A program made the translations under genes and the position numbers. The notes beneath the pieces were generated by a model. That model was not told the DNA's origin. It ran no database searches and saw only the letters and a program-made list of their open reading frames with translations. This document shows, piece after piece, positions 45,879 through 58,837 of a stretch of 64,000 nt of DNA. Position 1 is the stretch's first letter; the number at the start of each line of letters is the position of its first letter. This DNA is from Amphiduros pacificus (Eukaryota; Annelida; Polychaeta; Phyllodocida; Hesionidae): assembly GCA_949316495.1 (NCBI GenBank), contig OX439004.1:12808536-12872535 (forward strand), given 5' to 3'.

Positions 45879-48549
45879 GTTAGTTTCAGCACTGGTTCAA
45901 ATGTCACTAGCCACAATAGACTATAGAGTATAGAATGCTCTGTAGGTGAGAAGAATGGGATCTGATCACTGCCCTACTTTTTTGTTTTGTGAAAATAAAT
46001 CAATGATTCATATTTGTCACAAGAAGGATTTGTAAAATGTCAAAATAAATCATTCAATGACTCCAGTTAGTCGGAACAAATTTAAATGGAAATGGCCTCA
46101 AATAACTTCTATGTAACCAACTACAACTCATAACCTTATGGATTCTCAGATGCCTGATATATAAAGAAATCCAGTGATCTATATATAGCATAGATCCACT
46201 TGAGGGGCCAAGCGAACAAAACAAGAGGTAAGAAACACACACAAATGCAGGACAGACAAAGTGATTTCTATATTGGTATTGGTGAAAGCTATCCACCATA
46301 ACCTCAATAAAAACAATAAACGTATTTCGTAAATACATTTTTATTCTACCACCAACTGAAATATGGAGTTTCAATAGGTTAATTCAGGAATATCCTGAAA
46401 TTAATAGCAATTCCTTCTTGACTTCAGAAGAAATATTATGTAAACAATTATCTTATATTAATACATTCCAGATAATTGGAAAGTTGTGATCAGACTAAGA
46501 ATCGCATCTCCATGATGAAGATCTGTATATCATTACATAATTGAATAAAAGTGGAGTTTTCCAATAGAACATCTACAGATATGTTAACATCTTTCCAATT
46601 TAACGTTTTCCTGGTAAAATTACCTTTGCATACCTGTACATTAAATTTACCAGAAAAGCCCATATTTTCTGTGTGTTATTGCTTGTGTTCCGAGTGTTAA
46701 AATGAAAGATTAAAATCATAACAATATACAAATATATACAGACTAAATTAAATCAGTTAGTACACCGTAGAGCTGAAGATATATTCCTCATGCATAATTT
46801 CCATATTAAGTGCTATAACATACTAACCAAAATTAAAACATCAATCAATCATTCTTGATAGTGCAATCTGTAAAACTTATATTTATCTAATAAAACTCAC
46901 AACCTGGTTTGTATGAATGAACCATCATTATTAAACTTTTATTTGACCTAAATTCTAAAAAACATGGAAGTTATAAAAAAAGTATACAATTTGACCCTGC
47001 TTGCGCTCTGGTTCACGATCATCTCACCCTTCTCTGAAAACACCAGAGCATCCACACAGTGCAGTGCTGGGTGGTTCTGGATTATATCAAAGTGCAATTT
47101 ATCTTGTGAATATAAGTGGTCAGAACAGCCATACCATTAGCTTGATTATTGTTTTCAATGAGAATTCAGATTAATCTGGATTAACCTTCTTGAATAAATT
47201 TTTTTTTTAAATATACACAGAATTGGTGGTTAATTCTCTTATAAAGTATACATTTAAATAGGCCCTTTGCCAGTCTCCACTATCAAGGAATGAATTTATA
47301 GGAGTTCTGGTGTGTACTTTTCAATGTGGAAAAAATGAAGATTGGAAATTGGCCTATGCTGTTAGTTATGTTTGATTAATTCCAATTTTAGGTTACGATG
47401 ATTCAACAAACTATGGTTGATAACATTTTCATCTTGGCTTGCTCATTTGCATATATTTTTGACAAATTCACAATTTCCTTTGAAATATATGTCACTATCA
47501 CATAAACAAATCTTTTATACAATAAATAAACAAATCTTCAAAATAAAATCCCAGAGAATAACATTAACAGATGTTCTATATAATTACCGGTATGATAACA
47601 CAAAACAAATCATCTTCAATGTGCGAGTCGTTAACCTTTATCAGATTCTACAATGACTTTCCATTATTTTAATTGCAGAAACTGTGATTAAGCATAAGCA
47701 AATACAGCATCTGAAAGTGGAACAGTTCTTGACATTTATCCTCTGGACCAATATCTGATAAATAATAAGTTCATTTAGTCAACTTCAGAATGAAATATAA
47801 CCGTGATGAGATATTGGTAACACATTATGATTCACATTGAGACTTGACTAGTGGGATTACACAGATATGGTATAATTACCACCAAAATTACCGCCAAATT
47901 ATTAGCCTATATCAACTATATATAAATAACTATTTCTTCATTTTCACAGAAAAACCTCAAATGTCTTTGCCTATTCGTACAAAGTCTGTAAATATATATA
48001 TATATGTATGTAATATACATATATTTTTTTATATTGCTGGTGTTTTCTCCACATCATTCATGATCATTTTAATCATCAAGATTACATAACAAATCATCAT
48101 ATGCATTCTGCAAATTTAAGCACATCAAGATATTAATAAAGATTAGTATGGTTTTATTTAAATGCAGTAATTGTGGATTTTGAATTATTTTGAAAATGTC
48201 TTCCCTGAACCAGCAGTTAATTTTTTGACAACTTACTTTGTCCTGGCACATAATGTTGAGCAAAAATTGCAATCTCATCCTTCCCCAAATCTCAAATATA
48301 TATCCCAAAAGGTTTTTGAACATGTCAAATCTGGAAGTAATGTTGAAACATTGAGCTTTTGACACAAGAAATCGTGAGAATGTACGTGTAAATATTACAA
48401 GATTACATTAACAATTGCCAATTTGTATCACTTCCTTTCACAATGTGAAAGAATTCATTATGGTTTAAATACAGGATGTCATATTCGTGGAATAAATCAT
48501 TTTTGTTAATGCAAACTGGCTCACAGTTGGCAAAATGATTATCATTTAT

Positions 48550-48633
48550 GAAAAACAAACTCTTGAAAGAATTAAGTGACCTATTCTTAAACACAAACTC
48601 TTGAAAGAATAAAGTGACCTATTCTTAAACACA
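48550..48633 (+). repeat. 42-bp tandem duplication
   Basis: AAACTCTTGAAAGAAT-AAGTGACCTATTCTTAAACAC occurs twice in succession with one or two differences. Confidence 0.85.
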
Positions 48634-50256
48634 CCACTTGGCCTGCTTACAAAATACAGCAAATAAACAACTATAATATATCTCACAACCCAAAATTCTG
48701 TGCTTTGCTCAAATTTCAAGAAACCAATTTACTGATAAAACTTATAACATAGAGCAGATTATAAATGTCCATATATCTTGGACTTAGCAGCTGATATGCT
48801 TAGAACACTGAAGATGAACTCAGCTGTACTGTAAACAGCTGCAGAAGGGAAGTTTTCAATAAACTTCCCGATTAACTAAATCTACTGAAAAAATCACATG
48901 GACTAATGTATTTAGAGCAAATGAAATAACCAGGTTAATAACTTGGCACTCATTTTGTCTCTTGCTGCCCAAAAATGGTTAGCCATGACCTACATTCAGT
49001 CCAGTTCAGAGATAACAAAACAAAAAAAATAGAGGATCTGGCAGCAGACTGGAGTGATATGTTTGTGTAGGGGATGTAATAACATCCTATTAAATATGAG
49101 ATTAGCCTGTCCCAGACCTGAGCAAAATAATCTATAGTTTTATAATGTTTTATTCCATATTTTGGTTTGATACTGTGATCCGAATTTATCATAAGTTTAC
49201 TCACATTTTGATTAGTACTCATCAAGACTAGACAAAATATGTCTGAAATGCATTAATCCAGTCTATAACCCAAAAGAACACAGCTTTTACACATATTTAT
49301 TATTCATGTTTTGTATCCCAGATATTCATTAAGATAACAAACATGACAATTTTTGTGCATTCATAAGATTCATATCAGAGACTGGGAATGCATTTAGCTC
49401 TTGTAACCCATGGAGAAATCATATGTAATATCTGCTTTGAACACCTCTAATGGAAAAGCCTAACCAGATCCAGAAATGGGAGAATTTAAAGAGCATCTGA
49501 CGAGAATTCCTACTGAGTTTAATATAAAGCTGAGGCCCTCAAATGTATAAACATTTATAGAAACTACCATTGGCACTGTACTCAGTGCTACACTTGAGGA
49601 GTTAAGGAGCCAAGCTGAAGTAAAAGTTTGCAATCTCCTTCTTGCTTCAGCCAAATAATCCATTTGGCTTTAGATAATAAATTCATAATTGTTTAGAAGT
49701 TCTCTGTGTCGATCTTTGCACTCATCTTGGAGAGTAAGTTCAGTGATGGTTTCATCAGAATCGTCTGTGTTTGCTTTGCATGTTTGCGAAAGTTACATAA
49801 AAATCAATCTTTCCAACATACAACACGGATATTGAAACATAAACAATACATGCAATTATACATAATGAAATCAATAAGAATTATCAGTATAATTATCTAT
49901 CTAAATTCAACAGATATGATATTGCCAATAACCCATCCATAATATATAACATGGTTGTGAGCAGTATCCTACGTATCTACCCAGTCTACAGTTCTCAGTT
50001 TGACCATTACATCCAAACCAGAAACTCAACACAACAATCAACAATGCACTCTGTAATCCGTGCATCCTCAGCTTGGCTCTCACCATACAGTACTCATACA
50101 TATTCAGTATTTACAACTCTCTACCATACCATTCTAGCATTCAATATTTACAAATTATCTTTTCATTAGCAGTAAATGTGGTATTGTGAATAAAGCATAG
50201 AGCAAAGGGTTTATTAAATGGAGTCAAATAGCCAGAAACTATCTGTATAGTTTCTG

Positions 50257-50545
50257 GAATGGGAACTATTAGCAGTGTCAGGGATGGGAACTATTAGCAG
50301 TGTCAGGGATGGGAACTATTAGCACAGTGTAAGGGATGGGAACTATTAGCAGTGTCAGGGATGGGAACTATTAGCAGTGTCAGGGATGGGAACTATTAGC
50401 AGTGTCAGGGATGGGAACTATTAGCAGTGTCAGGGATGGGAACTATTAGCAGTGTCAGGGATGGGAACTATTAGCACAGTGTAAGGGATGGGAACTATTA
50501 AAAGTGTGTCATCATGGATAGGAACTATTAGCAGAGTGTAACGGA
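50257..50545 (+). repeat. 25-bp minisatellite, about 11 units
   Basis: The unit is GGGATGGGAACTATTAGCAG plus TGTCA. A 27-bp variant with AGCACAGTGTAAG appears twice, about 150 bp apart, which hints at a higher-order duplication. Confidence 0.95.
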
Positions 50546-51514
50546 ATTATCAATATGCTGATACTGTAACTTTTAGATGCTCATAGTAACATCTACTGCA
50601 TACAATATCACAGCACATATCTGTAGAAGTTCCTGCAGTGTGAGAGAATATATCTGTTTCTGTACCACACAGGGATTTAATCCATTCTAGAAATAAATAA
50701 TCTAATAAACAAAAGGAAATTATAGAAAATTTCAGTAGTTGGCAAATTGTTCCTGGAAGTTTGCAAATCGTCCAAACTTTTGTTGGGACTAAAAGAAGTG
50801 TATTCACTATTTTAAAGTCTTGTGCACGAAATGTACATTGTGACAATAAAATATTTTTTGAAATGTGTCTGAACTCAGCTGACGGTATTGTGAAAACTGT
50901 CTTGAACTTTCGTGAAACTTGAGATTCGCATATACATAAATCTGAACAGCATTTAATTTTTGTACTAATATTTGCAGGAAACGCCATATGCTAACAAGAG
51001 ATATGAAATTTAAATTATAATTGAAATGCCTTGAATTTCACCCACAAATATTTTTATCCAATCAACATGAAAAATATCAATCCTGCTTTGTCTTATCGTG
51101 TGCTGTTATGTTATTAGAATGGGATTAAGATAGCAGTGACCTGTATCCACAAGACCATGGAATCGATTTGTTCAAAACCCATATTAAAATCAATTAAAAT
51201 ATTTCAGATAAAATGTTAAAATCATCATAGAGTGTATGGATTAAAACCCTGAAAAGGTGTAAATGCCTAAGCAGCAAACGGTTGAAACTCACTAATAATT
51301 CCCACGGCAACGGGACAGTACGGGGAAGAGTGAAACAAGTTCACCGTGACGACTGATGGTGACTTAGCTCCTGTCAGAAACACAAAGAATATCTAACCTA
51401 TTAAAGATGGGATCAAAGTTCTGCATATTGTCAGAGTGATTTCTTATCACTGATTGACTGAAACAATGTTCTGTTTGTTACTGGAAATGCCAAGACTGGC
51501 TGCAGGCAAGGCTC

Positions 51515-51730
51515 CGTTTGGTCATGCATATATGTGACTTTTTAAGTTAATTCATATACCTGACCTTTAAAGTCATGCATATATGTGACCTTTTAAGGTC
51601 CTGCATATATGTGACCCTTTTAAGGTCCTGCATATATGTGACCCTTTTAAGGTCCTGCATGAATATCACATGATGTGGTCATGTAACTGCCCTGCGTGAC
51701 CTCATTCGGTCACATTTATGCATGACCCAA
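51515..51730 (+). repeat. 27-29-bp tandem repeat followed by a GTGACC/GGTCAC block
   Basis: GCATATATGTGACCCTTTTA plus AGGTCCT is repeated about four times. The following GCGTGACCTCATTCGGTCAC block and its neighbour match 10606-10640 in the PAN gene. Confidence 0.8.
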
Positions 51731-52653
51731 AAGAATATTTTACTCCAACTCAAGAGAAATGGCAGTAAGACTACATATATCCTGTCAGCCGCACACAAAT
51801 GACCCACACTTTATCAGCTCCATCAATACAAACATTTGCACATTATAAACGTGACAAACCTGTCACAAATAGGAATTCGGTTTTGGCACTATATCTACCA
51901 CCAGTTTTATGTCATATTCCACTACCCCATGGTGACATCTCCATGTCATAAAGCCACAAAGCATCATCATCAGCTTGATGCACTTAGCACCATCATTATT
52001 ACAACAGAATGGTGAACAAAGCAGGATATGTCAAATACAGCGTTTTCAACCATGACCTCAAATGGTATAATTACCACAGCTAAATACCGTGATGTATACA
52101 TATTTATGTTTCATAACTTAAAGTGCTTTTAAAAATCCTATTAACTATGCTGGTTCTCTCTATTATAATAGCTGCCTAGGATTATTTCCAACTGACCCAG
52201 GTAAGCTTGTATGTCGAACAATATTTGACGCAAAGGACCTTCTTTACATTCTATGATCTACTTGAGAAACATGGTCATAGCTTTCATCAAATTTACACAA
52301 ATCATTTTTTTGAAAAATGTTCAAATTTAAGACATTTCTATTTCAAAAAGGATTTCCTTCAACGTGTTTACAATGGTAATTATGTTCATGATTAAATTTC
52401 TTCACTGAAGTGAAAATATATTGTGATATTGTTGTTTCAATGGACAATGATTTCAGAGTATGCCAATACGACACTCATAAATGTCAAATCAATATTAGTA
52501 TATCAAGCAATGGAGAAAAAAATCATTTTCTGGAGAAAAAATGATCACTTTACATATTTTAGATTTTTTTAACCATGATAAGCACGACTTTAAAAGATAA
52601 AACTTGAATGTAGATCAAATAGATACATGCAAACCATCTGATTGCTGATTCCC

Positions 52654-53766
52654 TCATGACCAACCGAAATCTATTCCTGTCTGTTGATAAAATTTAAGAT
52701 TGTATGGTCTGAAGAAATCCCTTAATTTTTGCAATACAAGCGGGTTAACATCTGGGTGACGTCTTCCCTTACTTTCTGCTAAACATTTCTCATAAGTTTC
52801 ATTTCTAATGCAATAAAAACCTCTCGTATCGTTAAAAACAAAATTGTCTTCAGTAATCCTGTGTTCCAACCCAAGAAATTGTTCTACTCTTCTGATCTCT
52901 TTGATTGGGTCTTTGACAAGATTCTCTCCACTGATAATAAGAAACTGTTCCAAAGAGAAATACCTCAGCCAAAAACTCATGTATCGGAAATACAGCGATC
53001 GTTCGATGGGGTTGTAGGTTTTGACCACGTTGCCGTATTCATCCAGGGCATGTTGTTCGAATGGCAGGTCTTGCTTGTTCTTTGTGACTTTGTTGCTGTG
53101 TATCTGCAGATAGTCTGATATTGCTCTGTCCACCGGGTCCCGTAGTATCAGGAGCAGTTTTATGGTGCTGTTCATTTGGCGCACGCGTTCTGGAACGTAG
53201 TTGTGAGTAAAATATGCAGGAGTCTTCTCTAAAGTCACCTGCCCCGGGAAAGAATATGGCATCTTTTTTCGATACCATTCTAATCCTAAGGCAAAATTTT
53301 CGTCATCATCAAAGAAATGAACCTCGTTTTTCGCGGTGCGTATTTGTGGGTGTAAATCCAGAAACGTAAGTAAAGCTCTAGTTCCGGCTTTACGTGCTCC
53401 AATGATCAAGCATTGAGGTAGTCTTCTATTGGTATGTTTGTAGCGGATGCGCCCTGTGTTAACTGAATGCAGCAGCGTTCCTCTGAGAGTAGGTAACGTT
53501 GACGGGAAGTACGTCGCTCCTGAGCCTACCTGAGCATGAGTAGTTGACGGCAATATCCCAGTGTACAGTACCATGACGACGGTGAGGATGAAAATGACTA
53601 GAAGTGTGATTAACCGGAAGCGTGTGAGTCTCATGAAGCAGTATTTGTTGCCTTGATGAGTGTTACCGGCTTCGCTGGAGGGATCGAATGTGGCCAGCCT
53701 AACATACTGGTGTGTTTGGTTGGTGTTAAGCTTGGGCGTCGGGAGACTATCGATGCCCAGACCCAT
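52654..53766 (-). CDS. HS3ST: Heparan sulfate glucosamine 3-O-sulfotransferase (HS3ST1/5-like), 370 aa
   Basis: This Golgi type II membrane enzyme moves sulfate from PAPS to the 3-OH of glucosamine in heparan sulfate. The whole coding region is one exon. A 50-residue cytosolic tail leads to a membrane segment at about 52-72, then a short stem. The sulfotransferase domain runs from about 117 to 370. The PAPS 5'-phosphosulfate loop is IIGARKAGTRAL (121-132), the catalytic Glu is E148 in KNEVHFFD, and the 3'-phosphate site is RDPVDRAISDY (209-219). Cys319 and Cys328 form the conserved disulfide, followed by KGRRHP and FYQQTGIDFGW. TAG lies two codons upstream of the ATG in frame, and an acceptor-like TTTTTAG sits at about 53818, so the 5' UTR is probably spliced. 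Met45, just before the membrane segment, is the more usual start. Confidence 0.93.
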   Translation of the reverse strand: MGLGIDSLPTPKLNTNQTHQYVRLATFDPSSEAGNTHQGNKYCFMRLTRFRLITLLVIFILTVVMVLYTGILPSTTHAQVGSGATYFPSTLPTLRGTLLHSVNTGRIRYKHTNRRLPQCLIIGARKAGTRALLTFLDLHPQIRTAKNEVHFFDDDENFALGLEWYRKKMPYSFPGQVTLEKTPAYFTHNYVPERVRQMNSTIKLLLILRDPVDRAISDYLQIHSNKVTKNKQDLPFEQHALDEYGNVVKTYNPIERSLYFRYMSFWLRYFSLEQFLIISGENLVKDPIKEIRRVEQFLGLEHRITEDNFVFNDTRGFYCIRNETYEKCLAESKGRRHPDVNPLVLQKLRDFFRPYNLKFYQQTGIDFGWS

Positions 53767-54321
53767 ACTCTACTGCTCATCTGCTTTCTCCTTCCCTACT
53801 CCATGTGCCGATTTACCTAAAAATACCAAAATATCCAATCAATTGGTGCCCCTTGGTAACAAAACCATTCATTCCCGTAAAATATTCATTCTGACAATTC
53901 TTATAATTACACCATTACATTACATTTTCTTTTTACTAACTTACTTACATTACAAGAATTAATATTCCGTAGCTAGTGTATGTTATAAATTCAAAATATT
54001 GTGATATGTCAAGAACTTACATTTTGAACTTGGCCTCAACAATATAGATGTAAACTTTCAAATACATTGACCAATTGTAGCAAGAAGGATAGAGATATTG
54101 GTTACCTGAAATGCAAGAAAATGCACATTTAGAAAAGCATTTATATACAAGCATACCATATTCTAACATACACATCACTGGCAAGCAAATTACAGTGACA
54201 GTCCAAGTTTTTGCCTGTTTCTATTATCTTCTGATATGCGTTGAGTTTTTTTTATGTTTGCTTTATTGACTTTTGTGTAACAGGTGGGCACCACTTTTTA
54301 CTGTTTATAAAAATATCATTT

Positions 54322-54913
54322 AAAGCATTCATGAAATGAGGTTTTCAAGCAATTTTTCCTTCCATTCAAACAATTTTTCCATCCATAAGAAATGTTTATA
54401 CCCCAAACTCTGCGATCAAAAGTTATTACCCATCATATTTCCCCTACATAAATTTCTGTGCCATTTGAAAGTGGCTGAGCCTTCTGCTAAAATCCAAATC
54501 ATCCATTGGACACTTTGTCAACAAACTTTGTTTAGCTGACCAGTGATCTTGTGCAAACACCTGCTTAGTCAAGTCTTGCTAACTGTGGGAAACCTTAAGA
54601 TTGGGACAGTGGAGTGATTTGGCTTACAAAGCCCTATTTGTCTATTAATGCTTGTCCAATGGTACAGGCCTAATGCCCGAAAAAACCACAATGGAGGTCA
54701 CATGATTGTATACATGTGGCCACCTGGTGGTCAAAGGAGTACGGGCAGTACTTGGCAGTTCCAGCAAAACACAATAACCATGGTAGATGTATTTTGGATG
54801 ATGTTAGTGAGATAGCGTGCTTGTCTCACAATTTCATGACTACATATCATTTAAGCATACACCAAACCTCTGTAAAATTGCCTGTGACCTTTCTAGTTAT
54901 ATGAATGCTTGAA
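54322..54913 (+). mobile_element. MITE-like element, AAAGCATTCATGAAA family (near-complete)
   Basis: It runs from TTTAAAGCATTCATGAAATG to TATATGAATGCTT with an interior matching the other copies. It has a short local duplication near its left end (AATTTTTCCTTCCAT and AATTTTTCCATCCAT). The CTCF-like core CCACCTGGTGG lies at 54720-54730. Confidence 0.78.
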
Positions 54914-55840
54914 TGAGATTCTATGACCCAGTGTAAACTGAAGCCTACCTTTCACATTCCTGCAATATGTGACAAGTTGGTTGGGTCTCAAAACCTTGAA
55001 ATAGGGCATCATTACCAAACTACATATTGATTTGTGAGGCCTATCATTTGTTGTCATATGATCTTGATGACAGCAATCAACATGGCAGAAATTGTATACA
55101 TATCTATGTAAAATTAATGAACAAAATATGCCCCGATTAGAAAATGCTATGTAATTCAGAAAATGTCAGACAGTACATGGCCAATCATTATATAACAAAA
55201 TAATAAATCATAGAGGAATTTGGTGACAGGATAGGATCTTTGAATTAAAAGGATAAGAAGCTTAATATTAAAATGATTAAAGCTTAAGCATGGACTTTGG
55301 GAATTAAAGTGTTAAATTCATGATTTCACAACAAAAGTTGATATTGTTCAATAGGGGTTAATGAAACATAATCACTTGTTGAGGTAACTTTCAGGATCTG
55401 ATCATTCAGATTTAGACTATTTATCTACTTATAAAACATTTACTCAGCCAAAGGCAACAGACATAGTCATCCTGCCAACTGCGCAATAGCAAAATGTCAA
55501 ATCTGCCAGTGTGATAAATGTTCACTATGATGTGTCACTAAATGCAAGAGTAATCAGAAGCATTGTTTAACAGTAGGCCATTACTTGATAAGATGGTACA
55601 TCCTTGATACCTTAATTTTATTATTTGTACATTTATAGATGTGTGCAACATTAAATAATAGATCATTTTTCATTCATTTGAAGAGAAATGTAGAGGTGAA
55701 TTTGTAGTAAAAATCATATTCATGCCATTGGAATAGGTATTAAGCTATATAGTAATATGTTTCTGTTGACTGATGGAAAAATGCTTGATCCTTAATAAAT
55801 CTTGCACCACCTTGTCCCTTACCCTAAGCCCTTTGAATAC

Positions 55841-56105
55841 CAGTGAAGTCGGCCCCCAAGTGAAGACTGCCCCACCGTGGGTAGGTGAAGTCGGCCCCAA
55901 GAAAAGCCGGCCTCGGTCACTCTGTAACGGCTTAAAACTCACGAAATGTCCTTCGAGAAGGCTATTTGACCCTAAGGGAATTAACTAACCCCAGGGACCC
56001 TCGGTAGCCATTAATTTTCTTCCGGTAACTTGATAATCTATCCAACAAATTCTGGGGGCCGACTTCTCCTAGGGTCCAACTTCTCTCGGGGGCCAACTTC
56101 ACTTG
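55841..56105. mobile_element. GC-rich MITE with CAGTGAAGTCGGCCCCC ends (265 bp)
   Basis: The left end is CAGTGAAGTCGGCCCCC and the right end reads GGGGGCCAACTTCACTTG, an inverted match with one extra base and one change. GAAGTCGGCCCC words recur inside. No open frame of interest and no clear target-site duplication. Confidence 0.6.
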
Positions 56106-57239
56106 TTACCAGCCCTTTCCATCAGCTCCTACAACTAAGCCCTTTTGTTAGTTCCCTTCACACACTGCCTTTAATTTTGACTGCCATATTCAGCCACCTA
56201 AACTGCCCAAATTCAACCTCAAACTAATTCTTGTGTTCAGCCATACTTGCTCTTGACCAGGTCCTCTCACTCACTCCACCGAAAATGGGAGAGAAAGACA
56301 GACCTGTCTGATTGGCTTTCAGAATGTAATATTGGCCATAAAAATGGCTGAAGTTGATCGAATTAATTACAATGTATAATGGTATACAACTCTCATATTT
56401 ATGTCCATTAACTAAAAAAAACATTGGTCATGACAAGGAAATCTGAGCTAAACCGATGTGACAGCTGAAGATTAACTCAAATTCATGCAAATGATTGGCT
56501 CCCTTTGGATTTAAGGAACAATGGTTGATTCAAGTTATTGCAATTGACAAAGCTACAAACATAGATGCCTATATTTTACAGGGACATCTGAAATATTTTA
56601 TTTTATTTTAACAAATCTTCATCTTGTACAGATATCATATGTGGTGTAAAAGTACCAACAATTTTTGTTTCAATTAATTTGTTTCCAATTAGCTCCTAAA
56701 TGCATGAGTATTAAGATAGGAATGTCTTTTTGTAGAGCCGAACTTCAAATTATGAAATTATATTTTGCACTTTGCAAGAATCTGCTTTGCAACAACATGC
56801 TAGTCTTTGTTTTCAGTTTCCAGAACAGTTTTCCTTTTGTTGTTAACTGTTTTAGTTTGGAAAAATATGACACAAAATATAAGTTCTCCCCCCCCCTGAA
56901 GCATGTTTATGCCTCTGGTACCTCCAATGTCTTTCCACTCGAAAAACAGGTGGTGCAATAGTACAATAACGGCTTGTTTTGTCGAAGTTATTAAAAAAAT
57001 AATGAAACAAATTGAAGGAACTTTATATTGATCTTTGCTGTCATGGGCTCATTCCTATATTTCCATGTTCTGTTCTTTGTTTTCAATGTAGGTGATCCTG
57101 ATGAAAAATTTCAATGATCAACCTCACTTCATACTCTGCTTTTAGAAAGATGAATATTTTTGCCATCTGATAAATATTGTTCAAAGTATCCTTGGACATT
57201 ATATATTTTTTGGAATTATCACAGGTGAGGCATTGACTA

Positions 57240-57400
57240 TGGTTTTCAATGAGGCATTGTAATAGTGGTCCAAGGCCACTGTAGTCAGAATAGGTGGGGG
57301 GCAAGAAGTCAGAACTCTGATCACTCTGCAATGGCTAAAAACTTGTACAATCTCCATCTAAAACATCTAAAAGACTATTTGACCCCGGAGACCAAACCAA
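57240..57400 (+). mobile_element. Diverged relative of the GC-rich MITE at 55841
   Basis: TCACTCTGCAATGGCTAAAAACT and AGACTATTTGACCCC in part match TCACTCTGTAACGGCTTAAAACT and AGGCTATTTGACCCT of the element at 55841-56105. The ends are not clear. Confidence 0.5.
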
Positions 57401-57869
57401 TATTGAAAAGAATAAGTGGAAAGTTGGTAATTGAATTAAAATTATTGTAGAAAAACTATATAATGGTAGAATGGGGGCGAGCAGGCGCCCATGTGTACAC
57501 TAGAAAGACAAAAAAATTGAAAATGTATTTATGACGCCTGGTCAGGTTTAATAAAGAACTAAATGACTGAACAAGTACAATATTATGGCATGTTCGATGT
57601 TATCGTTCACAAGGAGTATCACCTAGAATTTGCTCTGGATAATTAAATGTGCCATTATTGCCATTATTGGCATTAATGTCTTGACAGCTCTTTTCGCGAA
57701 ATTGATGTATTATCGCCCACAAAGTTTTCAACCAATTTGGAATATCGAGGGGAATCTTAGGCTTGGTTTCTTATGTTCAAACGAACATTTCTGATATCAT
57801 CAATTCATTTCATACTCAAGTTCTGATATATGACAAACCCTAGGTGTTCCACAACAACACGAAGATTGG

Positions 57870-58345
57870 AAGATAACATGGCTTCTTGCCAAAACGTCCG
57901 AAGTGGGCGGACCAGGTATTGGCATTGCTTCAAAAACACCCGATTTTAAACGTTAAAAGGCACCAAATCCTACCATCCAATAATATACAAACACGTCTTT
58001 CTGTTATAATTATAAAATATAGCGATAGGTGTGCGAAACTAAAGGAGAAATGTGTCCCAAGGACGGCAGCTGCCATCGGAAAATTCTCATGCTCTTGTTT
58101 GTTATTCACCATAAAAATGAACATTCAAAACATGTCTTGTTTTCGTCCGTTGGTCCATCATGTAATCATAATTTTGCCTAATACGCTAAACCTTGACCAG
58201 ACGTAACATTCCCCACCAAATTTACAGAATCTAGGATACTCACATCTTGATTATGTTTGTTAAAATCTAAACAAAACGTGTCGATGTCTTCGTCTTCGGA
58301 ACTATCAGCGTAAACAACTCAACTTTCCACCAGACGGCGCCCCAG
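57870..58345. other. GC-richer block, possible promoter or first-exon region
   Basis: It stands out from its AT-rich surroundings. On the minus strand about 22 open codons (GCTGATAGTTCCGAAGACGA onward) end in GAT|GTGAGT at 58243, and on the plus strand an ATG at 57878 is followed by an AG|GTATTG. Neither has a partner exon. CCACCAGACGGCGC at 58327-58340 is CTCF-like. Confidence 0.25.
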
Positions 58346-58837
58346 ATCATTGCGCGGGATCCATCATTTTTCAATACATGTTTCAAAAGGGGATCGATAC
58401 TTGTTACTTTTTGCTAACATTTGCTAAAGAACCCCAGAACGTCTTCAATCTTAATTAAAACTGCAATATTTCACAAGCTTGTTTATAATATTCATTTGAG
58501 ACATGAAAGAAAATTAATTAATTAAATAATACATACAGATGCTGCATATGGTCACTGATGCGATTACTGATATATATATCTTCAGGAATAGGCTTCACAT
58601 GCTCAAGGTTGGCCTCACAGTGCCAACTTACTCGAAGTTTAAAGTCCATGATAAAATCTTCAAATCAACTCCATGTTATAGTTTCTTCGCAAATGTATCT
58701 GAGCTCAAATAAACTCGAAATATGAAGATTTCATATTTGTTTTCTGTATAAAGTTATTATGTTATATATTTTCTTCAATGGCAACCCCCCCCCCAAAAAA
58801 AAACAAAAAAAAAACAAAAAAAAAAACAAAAACAATT

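Larger units (their letters stand above)
45402..52653. other. Long non-coding stretch with one exon-like block
   Basis: Apart from the orphan exon at 45759-45878 and the listed tandem repeats, I see AT-rich sequence. Frames at 46054-46374, 48069-48365, 48950-49225 and 50550-50987 lack splice context, start context and family resemblance. Confidence 0.45.
53767..57885. other. Upstream of HS3ST and intergenic, no coding gene supported
   Basis: Non-coding 5' exons of HS3ST are likely here (acceptor near 53818; a donor-like CAG|GTAACC on the minus strand near 54107). The rest is MITE copies and AT-rich sequence. Frames at 56030-56227 and 56665-56961 look accidental. Confidence 0.45.

Noticed and set aside
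47693-47765. AG-preceded open stretch considered as an exon
   Set aside because: Requires phase 1, while the only upstream candidate exon ends in phase 0; no other support.
48171-48362. Plus-strand frame ending in HVKSGSNVETLSF, considered as a last exon after 45759-45878
   Set aside because: The phase does not match the phase-0 donor, and the best acceptor upstream is followed by an in-frame stop.
50257-50545. Short regular repeats considered as a CRISPR array
   Set aside because: Plain 25-bp minisatellite with no spacers.
50550-50987. 145-codon minus-strand frame
   Set aside because: No domain, no splice or promoter context, AT-rich composition like its surroundings; probably accidental.
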